From positions 25,480 through 89,479 of the forward strand of contig NZ_JASLER010000099.1 of assembly GCF_030151085.1 (NCBI RefSeq): a stretch of 64,000 bases of DNA. The letters are read 5' to 3'. Source of the stretch: Bacteroides sp. (GTDB lineage: Bacteria > Bacteroidota > Bacteroidia > Bacteroidales > Bacteroidaceae). The notes under the pieces were generated by a model that was given only the letters and a program-made list of their open reading frames with translations, was not told the DNA's origin and searched no databases. Both the position numbers and the translations under genes were made by a program. Positions 44,903 through 54,856 of the stretch are shown here, piece by piece; within the stretch, counting starts at the first letter, position 1; the number at the start of each line of letters is the position of its first letter.

Positions 44903-44985
44903 GATTAATATCTCATTTTAATTGAAAATTAATTCTCAGATAAGCACAATATAGCTGACGGCTTAATCTCTGGAATTTACTTTTG
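44903..44985 (+). promoter_or_regulatory. 11-bp-phased boxes and -7 element of the GH71/99-lyase-GH92-GH3 unit
   Basis: -7 element TACTTTTG at 44978-44985, exact. Boxes begin at 44918 (TTAATTG), 44929 (TTAATTC) and 44940 (ATAAGCA): -60, -49, -38. Another TTAAT lies at 44905 (-73). It is collinear with the SusC promoter at 28059-28141, sharing GATTAATAT, TTAATTGAAAATTAA and TAAGC at identical offsets. The start codon is 72 nt from the first -7 base. Confidence 0.7.
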
Positions 44986-45049
44986 CAGCAAGATAATAGC
45001 TACAATAAGCTGTAAGTTTTTTAATAACAGATATAACAGATAATACATT

Positions 45050-46342
45050 ATGAAGAATAAGTTATTCGTCACATTGGGGCTTCTTGGCATGAGCATGTTA
45101 GCTTACGCCGGTCCCAAGCACTCGCAGGAAACTTCTTATCCAAGTTATAAAGGATTGATTATGGCCGGATACCAAGGCTGGTTTCGCGGACCACAGGATG
45201 GAACCAATCAAGGTTATGGTCATTATGGTAGCGGAAAGCAATTCGACGAAAAGCATTGCACGATTGATGCTTGGCCGGATGTAAGCGAATATGAAAAGAC
45301 CTATGAGACGCCTTTCAGACATGCCGATGGCAGCAAGGCACGTGTGTTCAGTTCGGCCGATAAATCTACTGTCGACCTGCACTTCAAGTGGATGAAAGAG
45401 TATGGGGTAGACGGGGTATTTGTGCAACGTTTTTTTAGCAATACCCGTGGAGAGCAGCAGAACTCGGTACCCAACCGCATTTTGACGAATGCCTTAGAAG
45501 CTGCTTCAAAATACGACCGTGCCATAGCAGTCATGTATGATTTGTCCGGGCTGAAAAAGTCGGGTGAGGACTGCTCCTTGATTATGGAAGATTGGAAAAG
45601 ACTGGTAGATAATGAAAAGGTAACTAATCAGGTTGGGAAAAAGACGTATCTGCATCATAGCGGAAAGCCTGTAGTAGCTATATGGGGAGTAGGCTTCCCC
45701 GACCGACCTTATAATATAAGGAATATCGGTCTGGATCGTTTGATAGACTTCTTGCAGAATGACCCAGTTTACGGTGGGTGCACGGTGATGCTGGGTGTTC
45801 CTACTTTCTGGCGCAGTCTGGAAGCCGATTGTATCAATGACCCCTATCTACATACAGTAATTAAGCAGGCGGATATTGTTCTGCCATGGACTGTTCAGCG
45901 CTTTTCTCCTTTATTGCACAATGACATGGACCGTTTTCGTGACTTGGTGATTGAAGATATTCGCTGGTGCAAGGAGAATGGCGTAGATTATGTTCCTGCC
46001 GTAACTCCTGGGTTCAGTTGGCACAATCTCAGCAAACTGGAGTTCCCGGATGACGTGAAGCCGGTCGGCAGTATTCCCCGTCAGGGAGGGCGTTTCTATT
46101 GGCAGCAGCTTTCTACCGCAATGTTGGCAGGAGCTGAGATGATTTATGTAGCTATGTTTGATGAAGTTGACGAAGGCACCGCCATCTTCAAGTGCACCGG
46201 TGAGCCTCCGGTTAGTGACACTGCCAAGTTTATTGATATGGACGGGCAGCCTTCCGATCATTATTTGTGGCTGACGGGCGAAGCTGCCCGCATGCTGAGA
46301 AAAGAGATTCCTTTGACGTTTACGATGCCTGTTAGGAAATAG
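45050..46342 (+). CDS. GH71/99-like hydrolase, secreted (copy 1)
   Basis: 430 residues, signal peptide MKNKLFVTLGLLGMSMLAYA. The mature part begins YKGLIMAGYQGWFRGPQDG, followed by HFKWMKEYGVDGVFVQRFF, AVMYDLSGL and, late, YVAMFDEVDEGTAIFK with acidic residues where GH99-type enzymes have their catalytic Glu pair. The GH71/99-like domain includes endo-acting alpha-mannanases and alpha-glucanases; with GH92 two genes downstream, an alpha-mannan-type linkage is a reasonable guess. A paralogue begins at 63110. First gene of a four-gene unit. Confidence 0.82.
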   Translation: MKNKLFVTLGLLGMSMLAYAGPKHSQETSYPSYKGLIMAGYQGWFRGPQDGTNQGYGHYGSGKQFDEKHCTIDAWPDVSEYEKTYETPFRHADGSKARVFSSADKSTVDLHFKWMKEYGVDGVFVQRFFSNTRGEQQNSVPNRILTNALEAASKYDRAIAVMYDLSGLKKSGEDCSLIMEDWKRLVDNEKVTNQVGKKTYLHHSGKPVVAIWGVGFPDRPYNIRNIGLDRLIDFLQNDPVYGGCTVMLGVPTFWRSLEADCINDPYLHTVIKQADIVLPWTVQRFSPLLHNDMDRFRDLVIEDIRWCKENGVDYVPAVTPGFSWHNLSKLEFPDDVKPVGSIPRQGGRFYWQQLSTAMLAGAEMIYVAMFDEVDEGTAIFKCTGEPPVSDTAKFIDMDGQPSDHYLWLTGEAARMLRKEIPLTFTMPVRK

Positions 46343-46380
46343 TTAATGAAAAAAGATACCTGGTGAAATTTGAATATACC

Positions 46381-49300
46381 ATGAAAGATAAGAAGATTTT
46401 AGCTGGAATAGCCTATACTGTTCTGTTCCTTTTCGCAGGAATAGGAGGGAACTGTTGGGCGCAAACAGAAAATACAAATTTATATTGGAATCTGCGTACA
46501 CAGATGACACCTTTACGCTTACCGCTACCACCAGTTGGCTATAAACCGCAATATCTGGATTTGAATACAGACGGAAAACCGGATGCCATCCAATCTGTTA
46601 CCCATAACGATATTCCCATTCTGTGGCTGGATGATGACGGCAATATGAAGAAAGGAGACTTGGAAGGCGATATGGTGAATGATTGCCTGTTGATTGACCG
46701 CAACAAGGATGGTGTTTACGGAGGGCAGGGCGACTTGATTATCGACTGGGTGGACACGAATGGCGACGGAAAAGCCGATATGCAGATTCTGATAGAGTAT
46801 CCTAAAGAGCGAACAGGAGAAGTGTGGCCCAACGGGCATTATATGATTATGATGGATCTGGATCACGACAATGTCTTCAATTATATCAACTGGAATAATT
46901 TCACTCTTCAATGTTGGGATCGTAGCGGACTGTCCGATTTCTACGAGGATTATAGCGGACGGACTGCTTTCCTGAAGATACACACTTCTACGTATGACAT
47001 GAAGGACTTGCGCTTGAATTGGGAGAATCCCTTCTTGTTCTATGATCCCGACAAGGACCACTTGACCGAAATGGCTATCCGTATGGTTGACTCTCCTAAG
47101 ATACACGACCCCAAGGCACCCTCCAACAGCTATGTGAACCGCCAATTGGAAGGACGTGTGGACTGGGTGTCATTGGCTGTCGATCTGGATAATGACAATA
47201 CCACCGGCAATGAATTTGATTTCGACTTCACACTCAGTTTTCAAGGAGAGGGCTTTGATTATAGGGATCAGGTTCATCCTATTCAGAATGTGCGCGGATT
47301 GCCAGAGGCTGACCCATTCTTTATGGACCCTCGTTACCGCCAACTGAAAGAACTGATTTACCCGGATCATGACAGTGCACAGAAACTTATTTTTCAGCGT
47401 GGTAGATGGAACCGCATCAACTTTGTATATGACGAAGACGATGATTGCAGCCGTTGGGAACGTGTAGAACTCTACGACCCAAGAGATCCATTCAAAGTGG
47501 GGTGGAACAAAGGAGGCATTGATAACAATAAGCAGAGCGATGCTGCCGGTGACCGCGGCGAATGGGACATGGATAATTCGGGCAATGCCCGTCTCTACCT
47601 AAGCCGTTTTGATGGGCGGCTGCATCTTTATGGAGCCGAGACTGGCGTTTGGCGTATAGACCAGAATGCCGAATATTATGAAGGATGGGATCGCATGTGG
47701 ATGGGAAATCGTGACCCTAAGCGCTTTGCAACTGTGCTTTATAGCGACCGTGATGCGAATGGCTTCTTTGATCATATAGAGTATGACTTGGATGGTGATG
47801 CCAAGATGGAGACTATCATCGATTTTAAAGACTTGGCTATAGATGACGCCTGTCAATTGATAGATGTCTCTCATTTTACTTACAAAGATTATCTTGCTTT
47901 GGGTAAACGTATGTCCGAAGGGATTTGGAAACGTGCGGGGCAAGCCGTGCAAGTTGCGCGCCAATATGGTGTGGAGCCTTTATGGTATGCCAAATGGATG
48001 CAAACCTCTACTAGCCGTGAGAAATACAATCGTGGATATTGGTTGCAGTTCTATCTCTATAAGGATTTGGAGAACCTCTTTATCCGTCAGGGCGATGCCG
48101 GGAAACTCCGTTTGTTGAATCAGGCCTATTACTCTGGCAATTGGTCGTTGGTAGCGAAGAAGGGCAATGAAGGTTTTCACTTCTTTTCGGAGGAAGATAT
48201 TGCTTCCATTCGTTCGTCGGCAAAGACTCGTTGGGGAAAGGCGATTGTAGCAGATTTAAAGCAGAAGGTACAGCAGAGGCGGATGCACCCGTTGGAAGTT
48301 CCCAAAGAAGAAGGTGGTCATTTTCATGATTACTTCTGTCCGGTGCATAATTTGCAGTTCACTTTCCGATGGGACAAGCCACTGGCACACTACTGTTCGG
48401 CTTGCAAAAAAGAGTGGACAGGAGTGGGGTGTTATGACTGGGCATGGGGTTACGAAGTACACATGCTCAACAAAGATTATCTCTATCAGTGCATGTACCT
48501 CTATCTGGCAACGGGGAAACAAAAATATGCCGATTACATCCGAACAATGTTATTGGACTATGCCGGTAAATATGCCGGTTGGTTTGAGCACAATGCTGGG
48601 CGACAAGCAACAGATAAACATAGCGGCAAAGCATTTGCCCAAAGCCTTGATGAAGCAAATTGGGCTACGAAAGTTGCTATGACATACTCCGTTATCAAGC
48701 CTCTTTTGACAGAAAAAGAAGTTAAAACCATTGAAGACGGATATCTCACCCCCGCTGCTATTCTGCTGCTGCACCGCCCTGCGGAAGCAAACTGGCAAAT
48801 GTGGCATAACAGTGGGCTGGTTGCTCTGGGTATTGCTTTGGAAAACGATTCTATTGTCGATGTAGCCATCAATAAAGAGAGGTTCGGCTATCATTATTTA
48901 ATAGGCAAACATAAGAATGATGACGGTTGGATCAATGAAGGCTCTCCCCATTACCATTACTATCCGTTGGAAGCCTTGTTGTTTACAGCCAATGCGGTGA
49001 AGTGCCGGGGAGTCAAGTTGTTTGATGAAGACCTGCATGATATGTTTGCCGAGCCTGTGAAGGGCACTTACCCCGATTTGTCTTTTCCTGCCCATAGCGA
49101 CGGTTGGTATGGTGCAAACCTGCTTTCGCAATCAGCGCTCTATGAAGTGGCGAATGCGCGGTTTAGTAATCCTCTCTTAAAGCGGGTACTACAACTGACA
49201 TATAGCCGTAAGAAACGCCTCGACCCGGAAGCTCTACTGAATAATCAGGCAATAGAAGGAGCTAATGAGCCACTGATTCAGTCCAGTTATTCGTTCGATA

Positions 49301-50040
49301 CTTCGGGCTTCTGCCTGTTACGTAGTGAGGCTCGTACGGTAGTATTGAAGTTTGGTGGCGAAGGTATCGGTCATGGGCATCCCGACAAACTTTCTATTAC
49401 CATTCATGATGGCAATAGGGAGTTGGTTTCCGATTTTGGTACTTCCGGTTATGGAATTCCTGATTATCTGAAGTGGTATAAGCGCAGCCTCTCACACAAT
49501 ACGGTGATTGTGGATGCAAAAGACCAGAAGCGAAGCGTAGGCAAACTCCTGAACTTCTTTCCGCGTCCCGATGGCGGATATGCTGAAGCGGAGACTACAA
49601 CGGCTTATCCGGGCGTAAAGATGAAGCGCAGTATGGACTTGAAAGGCACTCATCTGCAAGATGTATATACTTGTGTTTCGGACACTTCGCATATCTATGA
49701 ATACGTTATCTTGTTCAACGAAAAGCCTGCGATAGAGGGGGCGTCTGTAGCCACTATATTGAAAGGAAGCGAGGTGCACGGACGGATTCATAACACGTTC
49801 TCCTATCCTTATCAACCGGGATTTATTTGCCGTACTTCGGCTGCATCGGTTCGCTTCGACGTTACCGAAGGCGAAGTGCTGGAAGTTGTGTTGGGCGAAG
49901 CTTCGGGAATACCTGCTAATCCAACAGTAAAAGAGGGACCCGGTGCGGGAGACATAGCGGTAAAACCCTGTTATCCCTTGATTATCCGTACCAAAGGGGA
50001 TACAATGACGGTGAAAGCAGATTGGAACTTTATGCATTAA
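46381..50040 (+). CDS. Heparinase II/III-type lyase with calcium-binding repeat N-terminus
   Basis: 1219 residues from the ATG at 46381, which opens the signal peptide (ending NCWAQ); the frame reaches back to a GTG at 46363. Residues about 45-330 contain DxDxDG-like acidic repeats (DLNTDGKPDA, DRNKDGVYGG, DTNGDGKADM, DLDHDNVFN), probably calcium sites in a propeller or dockerin-like arrangement. The second half is a heparinase II/III-type (alpha/alpha) plus beta-sandwich enzyme: CPVH...CSAC zinc-ribbon-like motif, HNSGLVALGIAL, SPHYHYYPLEALL with the likely catalytic Tyr, and GHGHPDKLS metal motif. Such lyases cut uronic acid polysaccharides (alginate, heparin, ulvan, others); specificity is open. 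No GH88/GH105 gene lies in locus 2, but the GH88 of locus 1 could process its products. Confidence 0.82.
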   Translation: MKDKKILAGIAYTVLFLFAGIGGNCWAQTENTNLYWNLRTQMTPLRLPLPPVGYKPQYLDLNTDGKPDAIQSVTHNDIPILWLDDDGNMKKGDLEGDMVNDCLLIDRNKDGVYGGQGDLIIDWVDTNGDGKADMQILIEYPKERTGEVWPNGHYMIMMDLDHDNVFNYINWNNFTLQCWDRSGLSDFYEDYSGRTAFLKIHTSTYDMKDLRLNWENPFLFYDPDKDHLTEMAIRMVDSPKIHDPKAPSNSYVNRQLEGRVDWVSLAVDLDNDNTTGNEFDFDFTLSFQGEGFDYRDQVHPIQNVRGLPEADPFFMDPRYRQLKELIYPDHDSAQKLIFQRGRWNRINFVYDEDDDCSRWERVELYDPRDPFKVGWNKGGIDNNKQSDAAGDRGEWDMDNSGNARLYLSRFDGRLHLYGAETGVWRIDQNAEYYEGWDRMWMGNRDPKRFATVLYSDRDANGFFDHIEYDLDGDAKMETIIDFKDLAIDDACQLIDVSHFTYKDYLALGKRMSEGIWKRAGQAVQVARQYGVEPLWYAKWMQTSTSREKYNRGYWLQFYLYKDLENLFIRQGDAGKLRLLNQAYYSGNWSLVAKKGNEGFHFFSEEDIASIRSSAKTRWGKAIVADLKQKVQQRRMHPLEVPKEEGGHFHDYFCPVHNLQFTFRWDKPLAHYCSACKKEWTGVGCYDWAWGYEVHMLNKDYLYQCMYLYLATGKQKYADYIRTMLLDYAGKYAGWFEHNAGRQATDKHSGKAFAQSLDEANWATKVAMTYSVIKPLLTEKEVKTIEDGYLTPAAILLLHRPAEANWQMWHNSGLVALGIALENDSIVDVAINKERFGYHYLIGKHKNDDGWINEGSPHYHYYPLEALLFTANAVKCRGVKLFDEDLHDMFAEPVKGTYPDLSFPAHSDGWYGANLLSQSALYEVANARFSNPLLKRVLQLTYSRKKRLDPEALLNNQAIEGANEPLIQSSYSFDTSGFCLLRSEARTVVLKFGGEGIGHGHPDKLSITIHDGNRELVSDFGTSGYGIPDYLKWYKRSLSHNTVIVDAKDQKRSVGKLLNFFPRPDGGYAEAETTTAYPGVKMKRSMDLKGTHLQDVYTCVSDTSHIYEYVILFNEKPAIEGASVATILKGSEVHGRIHNTFSYPYQPGFICRTSAASVRFDVTEGEVLEVVLGEASGIPANPTVKEGPGAGDIAVKPCYPLIIRTKGDTMTVKADWNFMH

Positions 50041-50066
50041 TTGAATAAACATAAACTTATTATAAT

Positions 50067-52328
50067 ATGAAAAGCAGATACTATATGCTGTTGTTAGCTG
50101 TTGGATTCGGATTGTTATCCTGTGCCGAAAAAAACTCGTCGGAAGAATATACCGACCAAGTGAATGTATTCATTGGAACCGGAGGACATGGTCATACCTT
50201 TCCAGGGGCAACATTGCCTCATGGTATGGTACAATTAAGTCCCGACACCCGTTTGATGGGGTGGGACGCATGTTCCGGTTATTATTATGACGACTCCTCT
50301 ATTATGGGATTCAGTCACACCCATCTTAGTGGGACGGGTATCGGAGATTATGGTGACATTCTATTTATGCCGGTAGTCGGAGAGAAACCATTAGTGGCAG
50401 GTACTGCCGGAAAACCGGATGAAGGATATCGCTCCCGTTTCTCGCATGAACAGGAAAGCGCCCGTCCGGGATATTATCAGGTTTTATTAAAAGATGATTC
50501 TATTAATGTGGAACTGACTGCTACACTCCGTGCCGGCATGCACCGCTACACCTATCCTAAAGCAGACGATGCCCGTTTAATCATTGATATGGAACCAACG
50601 ATTCACGGTCATCAGCATCCTGTTACCCAAATCCGCATCGTGAATGATTCTACTATTGCCGGAATGAAATATACCAAGGGCTGGGCAAAGCATCATTATG
50701 TTTATTTCCATGCAACATTTTCCAGTCCCTTTACTTATAAACTATACTCTGATACCATTTATCAGCCCGATAGCACGTCTGTTACAGTAAGCACAGCAAA
50801 AGCGGTACTCACTTTCAACAATCTTTCTGCCAATAAATGTGTGATGGCTAAAGTCGGTATATCCAGTGTGGATGAAGAAGGTGCCCGAAAGAATGTAACG
50901 GCGGAAATCCCCGACTGGAATTTCGACAATGTGCAACAGAAGGCAAATGTAGCTTGGAATGAAGCTTTAGGCAGAATTGATGTAGAGACTTCGGACAAAG
51001 ACGACCGTACCGTCTTTTATACCTCTTTGTATCATACCTATATCCAGCCAAGTCTGGCCTCGGACGTAGATGGGCGTTATCGTGCCATGAGCCATGAAAT
51101 CAAGCAAGATACAGCTTATATAAACTATACCGTATTCTCTTTATGGGACACTTTCCGTGCCGCCCATCCGCTATATACCATCATAACCCCGGAATTGAAC
51201 CAAGCCTTTATCCGTTCTTTGCTTCGTAAATACGATGAGTCGGGCATTCTGCCTAAGTGGGAATTGGCATCTAACGAAACGGGCACGATGATTGGCTATC
51301 ATGCCGTATCTGTCATTGCCGATGCAATGATGAAGAAGCAATGCAACTTCGATGTGAACAAGGCTTTGGAAGCATGCATCCGTTCTTCGGTGTACGATAC
51401 TACCGGCATAACGCCGATGATGGACCGCGAGATTCTTCTCGAAAAGCTTATGTCCCCAGCTATCAAGTATAAGAATGAACTGGGCTATATTCCTTGTGAT
51501 AAAGTAGGCGGTTCTGTTTCGCAAGGATTGGAAATAGCCTACAATGATTGGCTGATAGCACAATTGATGAAGGAGAATAACCGCAAGGACTTGTATGATA
51601 AATATATGGATTTGTCCAAGGCATACCGCAATTACTTCGATCCGGAAACCAAGTTGATGCGTGGACGGTTGAGTGATGGTAGTTGGATAACTCCTTTTGA
51701 CCCTTCGTCTGTGCAACGTCCCAGCAATTATGTAGAGGGCAATGCCTGGCAATGGGCATGGTTTGTGCCGCAGGATGTAGATGGATTGATGGAACTGGTT
51801 GGCGGCAAGGAAGCATTTGTTGCTCATCTCGATACGCTGTTCACTACAAGCTCCGAATTGACGGGTGATCCGAATGCCGCTGCCGATGTAACGGGTATGA
51901 TCGGTCAATATGCTCATGGCAATGAACCGAGTCATCATATTCCTTATCTATACAACTATGGCGGAGAACCTCACAAAACGCAAGCTTTGGTCGATCATAT
52001 TCTCCGTACCCTCTACCATAATAATCCCGACGGACTTTCGGGGAATGAAGATGTCGGTCAGATGTCAGCTTGGTATGTACTTAGTTCAATGGGATTCTAT
52101 TCATTCTGCCCGGGACGTCCGGTTTATGAGATAGGTCGTCCGTTATTCGATAAAGTGACCATTCATTTGGAGAACGGGAAAGACTTTGTTATCCGTACAA
52201 AGAATAATAACAAAGAAAATAAGTATATTCGCTCCATGAAGTTGAATGGAGAGAATTTGGAAGTACCTCGCTTCTCTCATTTCGATTTGATGAAAGGTGG
52301 AGAACTTATATTAGAAATGGAAAAGTAA
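50067..52328 (+). CDS. GH92 alpha-mannosidase, lipoprotein
   Basis: 753 residues; SPII signal ending FGLLSC. GH92 enzymes are calcium-dependent inverting exo-alpha-mannosidases. Clear family motifs: FIGTGGHGHTFPGATLPHGM at the start, GFSHTHLSGTG, LWDTFRAAHPLYT, VEGNAWQWAWFVPQDV, GNEPSHHIPYLYNY with the conserved Glu, and GNEDVGQMSAWYVLSSMGFY with the catalytic Asp. Full length. It sits between the lyase (26 nt gap) and GH3 (7 nt gap), so it is co-translated with both. The linkage specificity (alpha-1,2, 1,3, 1,4, 1,6 or mannose phosphate) is not readable here. Confidence 0.96.
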   Translation: MKSRYYMLLLAVGFGLLSCAEKNSSEEYTDQVNVFIGTGGHGHTFPGATLPHGMVQLSPDTRLMGWDACSGYYYDDSSIMGFSHTHLSGTGIGDYGDILFMPVVGEKPLVAGTAGKPDEGYRSRFSHEQESARPGYYQVLLKDDSINVELTATLRAGMHRYTYPKADDARLIIDMEPTIHGHQHPVTQIRIVNDSTIAGMKYTKGWAKHHYVYFHATFSSPFTYKLYSDTIYQPDSTSVTVSTAKAVLTFNNLSANKCVMAKVGISSVDEEGARKNVTAEIPDWNFDNVQQKANVAWNEALGRIDVETSDKDDRTVFYTSLYHTYIQPSLASDVDGRYRAMSHEIKQDTAYINYTVFSLWDTFRAAHPLYTIITPELNQAFIRSLLRKYDESGILPKWELASNETGTMIGYHAVSVIADAMMKKQCNFDVNKALEACIRSSVYDTTGITPMMDREILLEKLMSPAIKYKNELGYIPCDKVGGSVSQGLEIAYNDWLIAQLMKENNRKDLYDKYMDLSKAYRNYFDPETKLMRGRLSDGSWITPFDPSSVQRPSNYVEGNAWQWAWFVPQDVDGLMELVGGKEAFVAHLDTLFTTSSELTGDPNAAADVTGMIGQYAHGNEPSHHIPYLYNYGGEPHKTQALVDHILRTLYHNNPDGLSGNEDVGQMSAWYVLSSMGFYSFCPGRPVYEIGRPLFDKVTIHLENGKDFVIRTKNNNKENKYIRSMKLNGENLEVPRFSHFDLMKGGELILEMEK

Positions 52329-52335
52329 GAATACT

Positions 52336-54696
52336 ATGAGAAGAAGAATTGCTTTATGTATTGCTATATCGCTGTGCGCTGGGCTGAATGCCGGCAGTAA
52401 TCCGGGAATCTATAAGAAAGGCTGGATCGATTTTAATAAAAACGGTATAAAGGATGTCTATGAAGATCCTTCGGCACCGATTGATGCCAGGGTGAAGGAC
52501 TTGTTGTCTCAAATGACACTGGATGAGAAAACCTGCCAGATGGCTACCTTGTATGGTTCAGGGCGAGTTCTGAAGGATTCCTTACCTACAGTTGGCTGGG
52601 CAAATGAAATTTGGAAAGATGGTATAGCTAATATAGACGAACAAGCCAATGGCTTAGGTAAATTTGGTTCTTCAATATCTTATCCATATACCCGCAGTGT
52701 AGATAACCGACACACCATTCAACGTTGGTTTGTAGAAAGCACCCGCCTCGGAATACCGGTCGATTTTACCAATGAGGGCATTCGTGGCTTGTGCCATGAC
52801 CGCGCTACCATGTTTCCTGCCCAATGTGGACAGGGGGCGACTTGGAATAAGAACCTGATTCGTGAAATAGCTCATGTCACTGCCAATGAAGCGAATGCAT
52901 TGGGATATACTAATATTTATTCGCCCATTCTGGATATTGCCCAAGACCCCCGTTGGGGGCGCGTAGTAGAATGCTATGGTGAAGACCCTTTCCTAGTAGG
53001 AGAAATGGGCAAACAGATGATAACCGGACTACAGGAGAAAGGTCTTGTAGCTACTCCCAAACATTTTGCTGTATATAGTATTCCGGTAGGTGGGCGTGAC
53101 GAAGGTACTCGTACCGACCCGCATGTGGCTCCGCGTGAAATGCGGACGCTCTATCTGGAATCTTTCCGCAAGGCGTTTTGTGATGCCGGGGCTTTAGGTG
53201 TAATGAGTTCGTATAATGATTATGACGGCGAGCCCATTACGGGCAGTTATCATTTCCTCACAGAGATCCTCCGTCATGAATGGGGCTTTAAAGGATATGT
53301 AGTATCGGATAGTGAAGCGGTAGAGTTTCTGTATTCCAAACATCACGTTGCCGCCGATGCAGTAGAGGGAGCTGCCCAGGTGGTGAATGCCGGACTTAAC
53401 GTGCGCACCAATTTTACTTTGCCCGAGAACTTCCTCCGCCCGCTCAGGCAGGCTATCAGTGAAGGCAAGGTTTCCATAAAAACTATTGATAGCCGTGTGG
53501 CCGATGTGTTGCGGGTAAAATTCATTATGGGACTGTTCGACCATCCTTATAAGGGGGATGCCAAACAACCCGAAAACGTGGTGCATAGCAAGGAACATCA
53601 AGCTGTATCTATGAGAGCGGCACTGGAATCCATCGTCTTATTGAAGAATGAGAATAACATTCTGCCACTTTCCAAGAATACTAAGAAGATTGCGGTGATT
53701 GGTCCCAATGCCGAAGAAGTAAATAACCTGATATGTCGCTATGGTCCTGCCAATGCACCGATAAAGACAATCTATCAAGGTATAAAAGAATACTTGCCCG
53801 GTGCGGAAGTGCGTTATGCCAAAGGTGCTGATATCATTGACAAGCATTTCCCTGAAAGTGAACTTTATTCAGTTCCTTTGGATAAGGACGAACAGACGAT
53901 GATGGATGAGGCGGTAGCTTTGGCAAAAGAATCCGATGTTGCCATCATGGTATTAGGAGGTAATGAAAAGACGGTGCGTGAGGAATACTCCCGTAGCAGT
54001 CTGGAATTGTGCGGACGTCAGCAGAAACTTTTAGAAGCGGTGTATGCTACCGGCAAACCAGTCGTACTGGTACTGGTGGACGGACGCGCCTCAACTATCA
54101 ATTGGGCTGAGAAGTACATCCCGGGTATCCTTCATGCTTGGTTCCCCGGTGAGTTTATGGGCGATGCTGTGGCTAAAGTTCTTTTCGGTGATTACAATCC
54201 GGGTGGTAAATTGGCTGTAACTTTCCCTAAATCTGTTGGGCAGATACCATTTGCTTTCCCCTTTAAGCCGGGATCAGATACGAAAGGATTTGTCCGTGTA
54301 TCAGGTGCGCTTTACCCGTTCGGCTACGGACTGAGTTATACTACATTTGCATACAGTGATTTGCAAATCAAGAATCCGGTAGTAGGTATTCAAAGTAATG
54401 TCAATCTGAGTTGCAAGATCAAGAATAATGGCAAAGTAGCCGGAGACGAAGTAGTTCAGCTATACCTGCATGATGAACAAAGTTCGGTTACCACTTATGT
54501 GAAAGTGCTTCGCGGATTCGAACGCATTCATCTCGAACCGGGAGAAGAAAAGACGGTGGATTTCGTTCTTACTCCTCAGGAGTTGGGCTTATGGAACAAA
54601 GACAATCATTTTGTAGTAGAACCGGGTACATTTGCTGTAATGGTGGGAAGTTCCTCCCAAGATATTCGTTTGCAAGGTAAGTTTGATGTGAAATAA
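52336..54696 (+). CDS. GH3 beta-glycosidase, secreted
   Basis: 786 residues with a short signal (IALCIAISLCAGLNA). Full GH3 layout: TIM barrel with nucleophile Asp325 (GYVVSDSEAV) and substrate-binding TPKHFA, the alpha/beta sandwich (IAVIGPNAEEV, MVLGGNEKTVREEYSRSSLELCGRQ) and a C-terminal fibronectin-III-like domain (YPFGYGLSYTTFAYSDL, VQLYLHDEQS). Retaining exo-enzyme; beta-glucosidase, beta-xylosidase or related. RRDE-type residues suit a glucosidase, but this is weak. Last gene of the unit started at 45050. Confidence 0.95.
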   Translation: MRRRIALCIAISLCAGLNAGSNPGIYKKGWIDFNKNGIKDVYEDPSAPIDARVKDLLSQMTLDEKTCQMATLYGSGRVLKDSLPTVGWANEIWKDGIANIDEQANGLGKFGSSISYPYTRSVDNRHTIQRWFVESTRLGIPVDFTNEGIRGLCHDRATMFPAQCGQGATWNKNLIREIAHVTANEANALGYTNIYSPILDIAQDPRWGRVVECYGEDPFLVGEMGKQMITGLQEKGLVATPKHFAVYSIPVGGRDEGTRTDPHVAPREMRTLYLESFRKAFCDAGALGVMSSYNDYDGEPITGSYHFLTEILRHEWGFKGYVVSDSEAVEFLYSKHHVAADAVEGAAQVVNAGLNVRTNFTLPENFLRPLRQAISEGKVSIKTIDSRVADVLRVKFIMGLFDHPYKGDAKQPENVVHSKEHQAVSMRAALESIVLLKNENNILPLSKNTKKIAVIGPNAEEVNNLICRYGPANAPIKTIYQGIKEYLPGAEVRYAKGADIIDKHFPESELYSVPLDKDEQTMMDEAVALAKESDVAIMVLGGNEKTVREEYSRSSLELCGRQQKLLEAVYATGKPVVLVLVDGRASTINWAEKYIPGILHAWFPGEFMGDAVAKVLFGDYNPGGKLAVTFPKSVGQIPFAFPFKPGSDTKGFVRVSGALYPFGYGLSYTTFAYSDLQIKNPVVGIQSNVNLSCKIKNNGKVAGDEVVQLYLHDEQSSVTTYVKVLRGFERIHLEPGEEKTVDFVLTPQELGLWNKDNHFVVEPGTFAVMVGSSSQDIRLQGKFDVK

Positions 54697-54765
54697 GGTT
54701 AGCTTGAAGCGAAATAGGAAACTGTTTTCCCGAAAAATACTCTTACTGATTCTTTTTATTTTCGA

Positions 54766-54811
54766 TTAAGGCAAAATTAATCCATTCCTTAAGGGGAGTG
54801 GATTAATTTTG
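54766..54811 (+). promoter_or_regulatory. Hairpin and weak promoter before the DUF5703 gene
   Basis: AAAATTAATCCA (54773-54784) pairs with TGGATTAATTTT (54799-54810), a 12-bp perfect stem with T-rich 3' end that should terminate the GH3 transcript. The 3' arm also contains TAATTTTG (54804-54811), an exact -7 match, with TTAAG at -38 (54766) and TTTAT at -49. The -60 position does not match, so membership in the phased-box regulon is weak. The start codon follows at 54857. Confidence 0.45.
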
Positions 54812-54856
54812 TTTCATCAAAGAAGATGATATTGCAAATCTAATAGTATTTAAACC

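Noticed and set aside
46363..46380. GTG start for the lyase gene
   Set aside because: The ATG at 46381 directly precedes the signal peptide and leaves normal spacing to the previous gene.
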